Program-made: the position numbers and the translations under genes
Shown here: positions 47,972 through 55,374 of the stretch, piece after piece
Position numbering within the stretch: position 1 is the stretch's first letter
Layout of the letters: each line of letters opens with the position of its first letter
The notes under the pieces: model-generated
What the model was told of the DNA's origin: nothing
The model's database searches: none
Seen by the model: the letters and a program-made list of their open reading frames with translations, nothing else
From: Planctomycetota bacterium
Lineage (GTDB): Bacteria > Planctomycetota > Phycisphaerae > UBA1845 > UTPLA1
DNA: 64,000 nt
Assembly (NCBI GenBank): GCA_015654675.1
Contig: JAATGM010000006.1
Span: 62,001-126,000, forward strand
Reading direction: 5' to 3'

Positions 47972-49105
47972 TCAGGCGAGATATGCCTTCTGTCGCCGGC
48001 CGGAGAGATAGCTTTCCATCACGCAGCTCGCGAGATCGCCACCGTGGCAATAGAAGGCGACGCCCTTGGTGAGCTTGGTGAGACGATCGACGAAGCCGAC
48101 CCAGTCCATCGCGAAATAATCGTCGATCAGGGCAAAGGTCGCGATGCGGATGCCTTCGGACGCGGCCGCGTGGGCCTCCTTCAGCGTCGCGACGGCCGTG
48201 AGCGTGTCCGGCGGATAGAGGAGATAGAGATACTCGCCCTGCACATGAGCGGTCGGCTCGCCATCGGTGATGACGAAAATCTGGCGATTGTGTCCGCCGC
48301 GCCGACGCAGAATGCGGCGCGCGTGAATCAGTCCAAGGTGCAGATTGGTGAAATGTTGCGGAGCTGTGTCGGCCTTGGAGATGGGCACGCGCAGGCGAAT
48401 CTGCGGATCGTACATTGAAATCTGCTTGGGCATGACCAGCGGCAGCTTCTGCTCGGGGATGGCCGCGGCGGACGAGTAGAAGCCGACGATGTCGATCGAA
48501 TCGCGCGGAAATCGCTGCTTGATCAGCGCGTGCATCGCCATGGCGCACTTCTTGGCGTGCAGGTAGCGGCCGTTGCGGTACATCGAGCCGCTGAGGTCGA
48601 GCAGCAGGACGGTGCTGCAATCGGCCTGGGTTTCTCGATTGTGAACTTCGAAGTCGCGCTCGCGAATTCGGATCGGAAGGGCAGGCCCGTTGCGGGCGAC
48701 GGCGTTGCGGAGCGTCAGGCCGACGTCGATGTCGCTGACGGGGTCGCCGAATTCGTAGGGCTTGGTTCCGTCGGTACGCTCGCCGCCGGCCCCGCTCTGG
48801 CGAGTCTCGTGGCCGTCGCCGCCGCCGCGTTTGAGCTGGTTGAAGATCTCCATCAGGGCGCGGCGCTGCATGCGGTTGATGGCGCGCGGCGTCAGCCGCC
48901 ACTTGACCCCGGTCTTCTCAAGCAGGCCCTCGTCGAACAGCTTTTCGAACGCGGCCCGTTCCTCCGGACTGAGCTTGAGTTTGTCGATCGCCTCGGTGGC
49001 GCGCTCGCCGTACGCGAGGATCAGGTCCATCAATCCATCGAAAAAGGACTCGACTTCAAGCGACGGGAGCTCGCTGCCGTCCCATTCCCCGTATCGAATC
49101 CGCAT
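47972..49105 (-). CDS. VWA-domain (CoxE/ChlD-like) protein
   Basis: The 377-residue protein has an N-terminal helical part (LTPRAINRMQRRALMEIFNQ) and a von Willebrand A domain with a full metal site: DLSGS (Asp170, Ser172, Ser174), then a Thr region and VITDGEPTAH. It pairs with the AAA+ gene 20 bases upstream, which matches the MoxR/VWA or magnesium-chelatase I/D partnership. The ATPase remodels a target and the VWA protein selects it. No signal peptide is present, so the pair acts in the cytoplasm. The target is unknown and no metal-cofactor or redox enzyme gene is adjacent. Confidence 0.9.
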   Translation of the reverse strand: MRIRYGEWDGSELPSLEVESFFDGLMDLILAYGERATEAIDKLKLSPEERAAFEKLFDEGLLEKTGVKWRLTPRAINRMQRRALMEIFNQLKRGGGDGHETRQSGAGGERTDGTKPYEFGDPVSDIDVGLTLRNAVARNGPALPIRIRERDFEVHNRETQADCSTVLLLDLSGSMYRNGRYLHAKKCAMAMHALIKQRFPRDSIDIVGFYSSAAAIPEQKLPLVMPKQISMYDPQIRLRVPISKADTAPQHFTNLHLGLIHARRILRRRGGHNRQIFVITDGEPTAHVQGEYLYLLYPPDTLTAVATLKEAHAAASEGIRIATFALIDDYFAMDWVGFVDRLTKLTKGVAFYCHGGDLASCVMESYLSGRRQKAYLA

Positions 49106-49125
49106 CCAATGTTCCCCGTTCGCGG

Positions 49126-50544
49126 CTAGCGCTTGAAAAAGGTGCGACCCTGATAGGCGTACTTGCTGAGCCGGTTGTTGACGTAGAGACCTTCGAGGAT
49201 GAACTCGATCACGCTCGCCAGCGTCTGCGGGTCTTCCGGATTCAGCTTCAACTCAGCACACAGCCGGCCGGCACCCTTCCGCAGGGCCGGGACTTTGGCG
49301 GCGGCTTCGACGACTTCGGCCGCGGGAACAAGGTCACCCGCTTCAAATGAGGCCTTGTTCTGGTGGAAATGCTCGGGCACGGCCTCGAAGTCCTTCGCCT
49401 CGGCGTATTTCTCGAAAACGTTCTTCACGGACTCGCCCAGCAGCGACTGGATGACTTTGTCTTCTGTCTTGTCGTCTTCGGCGAGCATCAGTTCGATCTT
49501 GCCGCGGCAGCTTGCCGAAATAAACGCCAGGTCGCACATGCGCGGCACGACGGTTGGCTCGTTCAGCACGATCGCGCGGCGCTCGGCCGACGAAGTCATG
49601 GTTTCGGCACAGGTGATGCTGGTGCGGACCGACACGCCGGACTGCTGGCTGATGTGCGGGCTGCTGCGGGCCAGACGGACCATCTCCTCGATAATCTCGA
49701 GCATGAAGGCCGGCGTCTGAAAGCGGCGCGTGGCGTCGGGTCGGTCAAGCCAGGCGTTCTCCCGCGTGATCTGCAGCGCATCTTCGGTTCGCAACGGATA
49801 GTGAGTGCGAATCACGGAGCCGATGCGATCCTTCAGCGGAGTCACGATGCGGCCGCGATTGGTGTAGTCCTCCGGATTGGCCGAGAACACCAGGCAGACA
49901 TCGAGCGGCAGCCGGATGGGAAAGCCGCGAATCTGTACATCGCGCTCTTCGAGCACGTTGAAAAGACCGACTTGGATGCGCGGCGCAAGGTCGGGCAGTT
50001 CGTTGATTGCGAAGATGCCGCGATTGCTGCGCGGCACGAGGCCGAAGTGCATGATCGATTCGTCGGCCAGGTAACGACCTTCGGCATGCTTAACGAGGTC
50101 GATCTCGCCCAACAGGTCGGCGATGGTCACGTCCGGCGTGGCGAGTTTTTCATTGAATCGCTCGTCGCGGTGCAGCCATCGAATCGGCGTGCGGTCGCCC
50201 TGTTCGGCGATGATGGCGCGCGTATGCCGCAAGCGCGGCTGAAGCGGATCGTCGGCGATCTCGACGCCCGTGACGATCGGGATGGCTTCGTCGAGCAGGT
50301 TGGGCAGCAGCCGCAGGATGCGGGTCTTGGCCTGGCCGCGCAGGCCGAGAAACAGGATGTCGTGCATGCTCAGTACAGCGTTGACGAGCTGCGGGATGAC
50401 GGTGTCGTCATAGCCGACTATCCCCGGAAAAAGCGGCCCCTCGCGGCGCAGAGCGCTGATGAGGTTTTCGCGCATTTCCTGTTTGACGGTGCGCGGCCGA
50501 TAGCCGGTTTCCTTGAGTTCGCCCAGTGTAGAAGGGTGCTGCAT
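49126..50544 (-). CDS. MoxR/Mg-chelatase-type AAA+ ATPase with variant P-loop
   Basis: The 472-residue protein has Walker A as FLGLRGQAKTRILRLL (about 66-81). The usual GxxxxGK[ST] reads G-L-R-G-Q-A-K-T, with Ala for the Gly before Lys. Walker B is GIFAINELPDL, with Asn for the usual Asp. CLVFSANPEDYTNRGRIVTP supplies sensor 1 and LKDRIGSVIRTHYPL the arginine finger region. These substitutions may be typical of a subfamily, as I recall the same GQAKT wording elsewhere. It lies directly before the VWA gene and forms a two-gene unit with it. The partner substrate is unknown. Confidence 0.88.
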   Translation of the reverse strand: MQHPSTLGELKETGYRPRTVKQEMRENLISALRREGPLFPGIVGYDDTVIPQLVNAVLSMHDILFLGLRGQAKTRILRLLPNLLDEAIPIVTGVEIADDPLQPRLRHTRAIIAEQGDRTPIRWLHRDERFNEKLATPDVTIADLLGEIDLVKHAEGRYLADESIMHFGLVPRSNRGIFAINELPDLAPRIQVGLFNVLEERDVQIRGFPIRLPLDVCLVFSANPEDYTNRGRIVTPLKDRIGSVIRTHYPLRTEDALQITRENAWLDRPDATRRFQTPAFMLEIIEEMVRLARSSPHISQQSGVSVRTSITCAETMTSSAERRAIVLNEPTVVPRMCDLAFISASCRGKIELMLAEDDKTEDKVIQSLLGESVKNVFEKYAEAKDFEAVPEHFHQNKASFEAGDLVPAAEVVEAAAKVPALRKGAGRLCAELKLNPEDPQTLASVIEFILEGLYVNNRLSKYAYQGRTFFKR

Positions 50545-50610
50545 TGCGATCTTTCCGTGCCGTCCGAGGTTACTTTGTAGGAGGCGCGGAGAGCAATGTC
50601 AAAGCACGAC

Positions 50611-51315
50611 TTATGGAATAAGGGCATCCTCGAATGGGGCGATATCAGCCCCGTTGACGGTCCCGCTCTGATTCACGTCGGCCGCGGCGACCTGGGTGGG
50701 GCTGGTGTCGATCGCCAGCAATACCTGGACGAATCCCGGCACGTCGGCGGCAGTGACTGACCCGTCATGGTTCATGTCGCCCGGGACCTGCGGAACCGGT
50801 TCCACGACAAAATCGAACTGATAGGTCGTCAAGTCGAAGTCGAACTGCTGAATCCAGTAGGTATAGGGGCCGGCCGGCAGGGGCGGGGTGAAGCCAATGA
50901 CTCCAAAGGCGGTTCCCATGTCGTCCAGAATGTCCTGCCCGATGTTGCCGAAATCGGTGCCGAAGTGCGCCCAACCAAGCAGGTTCGCGACGTTCGGATT
51001 GGATGCGTCTTCCGTGAACGTGCTGCCTGCCTGCATGCCGATGAACGCGATGCCGTTGTCGCTAACGTAGCTAGCGAGCACGAGTGAAGCGAGTCGGTAG
51101 CCGGTAGGAACGACCAGGGTGATGTACTCCTGGTCGTTCGCACTGGTCGTGGCGATGACGGAATTGACGCCGGGCGCCAGCGTATAGGTCGTCGGGTGCA
51201 TGCGATCCCCGGAGATATCGCCGTTCACCGATTCGTCATGGATGATCGCCGCGCCCGCTGAGACGGTCATCGCGCACCAACTGAGAAACACACCGGCCGC
51301 CACGAATTTGCGCAT
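50611..51315 (-). CDS. Secreted dockerin-containing protein
   Basis: The 234-residue protein has a signal peptide (residues 1-23), then a beta-sandwich-like domain of about 145 residues (SVIATTSANDQEYITLVVPT, YTYWIQQFDFDLTTYQFDFV). The end has two dockerin-type calcium repeats: GDMNHDGSVTAADVPGFVQV and ADVNQSGTVNGADIAPFEDA. It is one of three dockerin proteins in the window. No cohesin is visible. By analogy with other planctomycetes these repeats may be C-terminal surface-sorting or calcium-binding elements rather than cellulosome parts. The beta domain is not recognised. Confidence 0.75.
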   Translation of the reverse strand: MRKFVAAGVFLSWCAMTVSAGAAIIHDESVNGDISGDRMHPTTYTLAPGVNSVIATTSANDQEYITLVVPTGYRLASLVLASYVSDNGIAFIGMQAGSTFTEDASNPNVANLLGWAHFGTDFGNIGQDILDDMGTAFGVIGFTPPLPAGPYTYWIQQFDFDLTTYQFDFVVEPVPQVPGDMNHDGSVTAADVPGFVQVLLAIDTSPTQVAAADVNQSGTVNGADIAPFEDALIP

Positions 51316-51380
51316 CGCTTCCTCTCCGCCTTTCGATTTCGGTACCGTCTGAATAATTCAGCGGACTTTCTGACTATCGA

Positions 51381-52115
51381 TTACTTCCGTCGCCGGCCCG
51401 CCCACGCCGCGCCCATCGCGCCGAGTGCGATGAGGCAGGTGGCCGGTTCGGGCACGGCAATCAAGCTCACGTTGTCGACGCCGAAGTTCAGGAAATTGAT
51501 GTTGTCCGTCTCGGCGAAGCGAAGTCGCAACGTCTGGCCGGCGTGGGCCTGCAGCAGCGCCGTGATGTCGATGAGGAACGGGTTGTAGCCCGTCACGAGA
51601 GGCGTCTGCGCGTTGGTCTGGAATAGATTCAGGAGCACGTCGCCAGCTGCCACGCTGAAGGCATCCGCGGATGTCGTCACGAGATCCACGCGGGCCTGCT
51701 GATTGAGGATTTGCCCGCCGGTTTGATTCGTCGCGGCCCAGTCGAGATTGGCCGGGAAGAAATAGGCGTCGGCGGTGTTGTTCAGAAAAAGCGAAAAGCC
51801 GACCGAGGCCGATGTGACGGCGTTGGGTACCACGAAGTCCTGATAGAGCACGTGACTGCCGCCAGCCCCCGCATCAGTCATTGCGGCGCGGACTCCCTGG
51901 GGTGGGGCGGGTACGGCGAAGCCGTTGATCGGCGTGCCTGTGCCGGTTTGCGATAAGAATGCGCCGTCGCTGCCGACCTGATTCGCAGTGGTCCAGCCGG
52001 CCAGACCCGTTTCGAACCCGCCGTTATTGATGATTTGAGCGTTCGACGGCGCCGCCATCGCGGCGATCAGTGCGATCGAGGCAATCGTCGTCTTCACCCA
52101 TGTTCCAAATGTCAT
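51381..52115 (-). CDS. PEP-CTERM secreted protein, carbohydrate-binding-like beta domain
   Basis: The 244-residue protein has a signal peptide (TIASIALIAAMAAPSNAQ), then IINNGGFETGLAGWTTAN, the opening of jelly-roll carbohydrate-binding-like domains. SHVLYQDFVVPNA and GQTLRLRFAETDNINFLNFG are typical of PEP-CTERM sandwich domains. It ends VPEPATCLIALGAMGAAWAG RRRK, a textbook PEP-CTERM tail. A strong ribosome-binding site (AGGAGG) precedes the start. It sits between the dockerin protein and the sugar-dehydrogenase-like gene on the same strand. Ligand unknown. Confidence 0.88.
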   Translation of the reverse strand: MTFGTWVKTTIASIALIAAMAAPSNAQIINNGGFETGLAGWTTANQVGSDGAFLSQTGTGTPINGFAVPAPPQGVRAAMTDAGAGGSHVLYQDFVVPNAVTSASVGFSLFLNNTADAYFFPANLDWAATNQTGGQILNQQARVDLVTTSADAFSVAAGDVLLNLFQTNAQTPLVTGYNPFLIDITALLQAHAGQTLRLRFAETDNINFLNFGVDNVSLIAVPEPATCLIALGAMGAAWAGRRRK

Positions 52116-52143
52116 AGCAACATCCTCCTGATATCAGCCGGAC

Positions 52144-53754
52144 TCAGGGCCGGCGCGAAATGCGATAAACCAATCCATCCGTATTCGAAACGACGTAGAG
52201 ATTGCCGTCGGGACCCTGTTCGATGTCGGGCGTAATCCCGAAGCCCTCGCCAATCTTGAGCGACTCGCTCTCCGTTCCGTCGAACTTCGACGCGCGGAAG
52301 AGGTTGTCCGCCACGAAATCGGCAATGCGCGGGTCGGCGCTGACGTCGACATGCAGCCGATCGGGTGTCAGCCGCATGCGGTAGAGACTGCCGCCATTGC
52401 CGCCGACCTGTTGGAAGCTGCGAGCTGAACCGATCCAGAGCGTCCCGTTGTATTCCGGGCCGAGGGCGTCGCCCGTCAGAAACGTCGTGCCGGCCGGACC
52501 GATTTCATATTTCCAGCTGAATTCGGGGTCGACATAGATCGCACCGGGAAGCATGACGAGCCGCGATTGGGCGACCGCGGCGGTGTAGGCGATGCGCGTC
52601 GGAGGATAGCGAACCTGCTGAAGCGACGTGTTGAACTGCGTCGTTTCGATGTTCTTGAACTGCGCGATGCGCGACATCGGCCCGCCGAGCTGAATCCAGC
52701 CGCCGTTCATCCCCGGGACGATTCGGTTCAGTTCGCTGAACGCGTCGTCGGCGTTTTCAGTTTCCCAGAGCTGGCCGGATGTCGGATCGAAGGCCATCCC
52801 GAATCCATTGCGGTGCCCGTATGAGAAGACTTTCTGGAGATTCGCGCCGGCTTCGCCGCCCATGGCAGCGCCCACGCCGAAGAACGGATTGTCAGGCGGG
52901 GCCGAGCCATCGGTATTGAGCCGGATGATGACCCCGGAGAGGTGCGCGTTGTCCGGAGCCGGCCCACCGAAGGTATCGTCGACCAAGGGATCGCTCAGAA
53001 ACGGCCCATTCGCGAGGTTTTGCAGCCAGCCGCGACGGCCCTGGTCTCCCATGAAGATGTAGAGCTTGCCGTCCGGGCCGAAACGAATGACGCCGCCGTT
53101 GTGGTTGCCGGCCGGGCTTGCGTTATTGCTGCCCGGGTGGCCTGTTACGGCGATGTTGTCGGTCTGAAGCGATCGAAGTCTGATGAGGTTGTTCGCGATG
53201 GTCAGCGTCGAACCATTCCAGGTGAATCGATCGACGCGGTTTCCGAGCAGCGGTGTCTCGGTCGCAGTGCCGGTGTCGACGCCGGTGGAACTCTCGGTCC
53301 AGCGAATGTACACCGAAGGATTCGCCGGGAAGTCCGGATCGAGGGCCATGCTGAGCAGGCCGCGCTCGGAGTTCGAGTTCACGGCAAGATCGAGCGCGGG
53401 CGTTGCCTGAATGACGCCGTTGATGACGCGTTGAACCTTACCGGATGCCTTTTCGAGCACGAACATGTCATTCGGCCCAAGGAAAACAACGCCGATGGGC
53501 TGCACCAGGCCGCTTGCAACAATCGTGGCCTGCAGATTGGGATCGAGCATGTTGACCGGTATCGAATCGGTACTCACCTCTCGTTCGACGGCGATCGGCC
53601 GAATTGGTGCGGCCCACACGCTTTGCACAATGCACACACCGAAGCAAATTCCCAGGCCTGCCACAGCGAGATGCGGTGTGCTGAACAGGTTCGTTGGCCG
53701 GCTCATTCGGAGCCGCCAACTCCGCGCAGAGTGACGAATTACGGAGCGTTTCAT
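52144..53754 (-). CDS. PQQ-dependent sugar dehydrogenase-like (Gdh-B/Hip fold) protein
   Basis: ATG 53754 has GGGAGG six bases upstream. A longer frame from 53955 lacks this site. The 536-residue protein has a signal region (LAVAGLGICFGVCIVQSVWA) and the sGDH-type propeller: LVQPIGVVFLGPNDMFVLE, ERGLLSMALDPDF, AGNHNGGVIRFGPDGKLYIF, VFSYGHRNGFGMAFDP and LWETENADDAFSELNRIVPG. The GNHNGG and SYGHRN blocks hold PQQ and the catalytic His in soluble glucose dehydrogenase. The family oxidises sugars in the periplasm. Calcium and PQQ binding are inferred. No PQQ biosynthesis genes are in the window. Confidence 0.85.
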   Translation of the reverse strand: MKRSVIRHSARSWRLRMSRPTNLFSTPHLAVAGLGICFGVCIVQSVWAAPIRPIAVEREVSTDSIPVNMLDPNLQATIVASGLVQPIGVVFLGPNDMFVLEKASGKVQRVINGVIQATPALDLAVNSNSERGLLSMALDPDFPANPSVYIRWTESSTGVDTGTATETPLLGNRVDRFTWNGSTLTIANNLIRLRSLQTDNIAVTGHPGSNNASPAGNHNGGVIRFGPDGKLYIFMGDQGRRGWLQNLANGPFLSDPLVDDTFGGPAPDNAHLSGVIIRLNTDGSAPPDNPFFGVGAAMGGEAGANLQKVFSYGHRNGFGMAFDPTSGQLWETENADDAFSELNRIVPGMNGGWIQLGGPMSRIAQFKNIETTQFNTSLQQVRYPPTRIAYTAAVAQSRLVMLPGAIYVDPEFSWKYEIGPAGTTFLTGDALGPEYNGTLWIGSARSFQQVGGNGGSLYRMRLTPDRLHVDVSADPRIADFVADNLFRASKFDGTESESLKIGEGFGITPDIEQGPDGNLYVVSNTDGLVYRISRRP

Positions 53755-54109
53755 GCCGTCCTCCCTTTCTGACTGAGCGTCACCGAGTCTTTTTGCTGCG
53801 CGCACTCCGCGCGCAATTGCATGAAGGGTTGTTACTGGGGCTCGCCGAAAAGAAACCTTGTGCGCTCGCGCCTGACGGAAGTAGTAAAGGCGCGGCGACT
53901 GCTGAATATTTCCAAATTCAACCAAGATAAATTTTGCGCCGAGAGCGGGGCACACCGAAAACTGCGCGAACCTCCAATTCGGTCCGCTCCGGATTCGCCG
54001 ACGGATGATCAGATTGCGACGCTAATAGTTGGAGAGAAACAAAATCGGGGGAGTAGTCTCGATTCGTCGAGGTCTAACCCGCGCGTTGGGATGTGCGTAC
54101 TGCGCGGCC
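53755..54109. other. Intergenic region, no gene seen
   Basis: This 355-base stretch must contain the promoter for the sugar-dehydrogenase-like gene. I found no convincing -10/-35 pair, terminator or RNA structure in it. Confidence 0.4.
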
Positions 54110-55354
54110 TCAGCGCCCAGCCAGCAACTTATCGATGGTCTGCTCGAACTGGCGCTTCACGGCTTCGTAGTCGTCGCCAGTAGCCGGGCCGGAGAAGCCG
54201 GTGTACACCGCGCGCACGTTGCCCTTCGCGTCGAGGAAAATGGTGGTGGGATAGGCACGCAGCTTATCGAGCATCGGGAGGGCAGCTGAGGCCTTTTCCT
54301 TGTCGCGGATTCCGGCGATCAGGATGGGATATTCGGCGTTGTGTCGCGCGGCAAACTTGGAAACGTTCTTCGCGTCGTGCTGAAAATCGCCGGTCAGCTC
54401 GAAGGCCAGCCCGACGATCCGCAGCCCCTTCGAGCGATAACGCCGATCCAACTCGGCAAGATAGGCCGACTCATCACTGCAATTGGGGCACCACGAGCCG
54501 AACACTTCGATGATCCGCGCCTTGCCCGCGAACTCCGGATCGGCCAGCGATCGCTCCTTGCCCGTCAGGTCGGGAAACTTAAGCTTGTCCAGCCGGACGC
54601 CGGAGACGCCGGCGGTGGCCTTGAAGCCGTCGGGCAGTGTGGCGCGGTCGTCGCGGCGAGCGGTCCACTTCTCGTGCCAGCCGCCGCCCGACCAGAAATT
54701 ACCTTCGAGCGTCCCGTCGGGTTGCATGCGCGCGTCGAACAGGAATGCATGCGAGCCGTCGAAGCACGAGAGACGTAACCGCCCACCCGCATAGTCCCCT
54801 GCAAGGTAGCGATAGTCGCCGCTCGGCGTCAGAAACGTGCCTTCGACACTTCCATCGCGTAACTGCTTGAAGACGCCGATGGCCGCATCGTCCGACTTGG
54901 AAAACTTCACGGCCCACCGGCCGGCAATCGGCGCGGCGGTGGCGGCGCCGTGCTCGGGCGGGAAGCGATATTCGACATCCGAGACGGCTTCGAACGGCAG
55001 CTTCGACCAGTCATTCTTACCGGTCCGCTTCCGCCATGTGCCGCGCAGGCGGAGATGCCCGGCCGCGTCATGGCCGTCCCAGACGGCGTCGACGAGCGAG
55101 TCGTAGTGTTCAAAATCGAGGACCACAATGTCGGGCCGGCGGACGACGGTGGGAACGAGAATCCGCTCGCTTCCGTTGACTATCCAGGCGCGGGGCGTGT
55201 TCGAGTTCTCTTCGAGTTCAAGACGAAACGGGATTTCGCCGCCGGGGCACTGAAGCGTGGCCCGGTACAAACTGTAATCCACGGCCGGCGCGGCGGCGCG
55301 ACTGGGGTTTTGTGCAAGGATGGCTGAAACGATTGCCGCGAATATCCAGTTCAT
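54110..55354 (-). CDS. TlpA-like thiol-disulfide oxidoreductase with N-terminal extra domain
   Basis: I chose ATG 55354, which starts a signal peptide (IFAAIVSAILAQNPSRAAA) and lies 20 bases after the upstream stop. An ATG at 55438 overlaps the amylase gene. The 414-residue protein has a 250-residue N-terminal beta-rich domain (PFRLELEENSNTPRAWIVNG, then IAGRWAVKFSKSDDAAIGVF), resembling TlpA partners with a DUF4369-like part. A C-terminal TlpA domain with GSWCPNCSDE (Cys289, Cys292) and cis-Pro YPTTIFL follows. It reduces disulfides outside the cytoplasm. It lies downstream of the amylase gene and is probably co-transcribed. Confidence 0.85.
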   Translation of the reverse strand: MNWIFAAIVSAILAQNPSRAAAPAVDYSLYRATLQCPGGEIPFRLELEENSNTPRAWIVNGSERILVPTVVRRPDIVVLDFEHYDSLVDAVWDGHDAAGHLRLRGTWRKRTGKNDWSKLPFEAVSDVEYRFPPEHGAATAAPIAGRWAVKFSKSDDAAIGVFKQLRDGSVEGTFLTPSGDYRYLAGDYAGGRLRLSCFDGSHAFLFDARMQPDGTLEGNFWSGGGWHEKWTARRDDRATLPDGFKATAGVSGVRLDKLKFPDLTGKERSLADPEFAGKARIIEVFGSWCPNCSDESAYLAELDRRYRSKGLRIVGLAFELTGDFQHDAKNVSKFAARHNAEYPILIAGIRDKEKASAALPMLDKLRAYPTTIFLDAKGNVRAVYTGFSGPATGDDYEAVKRQFEQTIDKLLAGR

Positions 55355-55374
55355 GGACGCATGATAGCGTTGCT

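Noticed and set aside
49363-50580. 405-residue open frame on the plus strand
   Set aside because: Antisense to the MoxR-type ATPase. No ribosome-binding site or motif.
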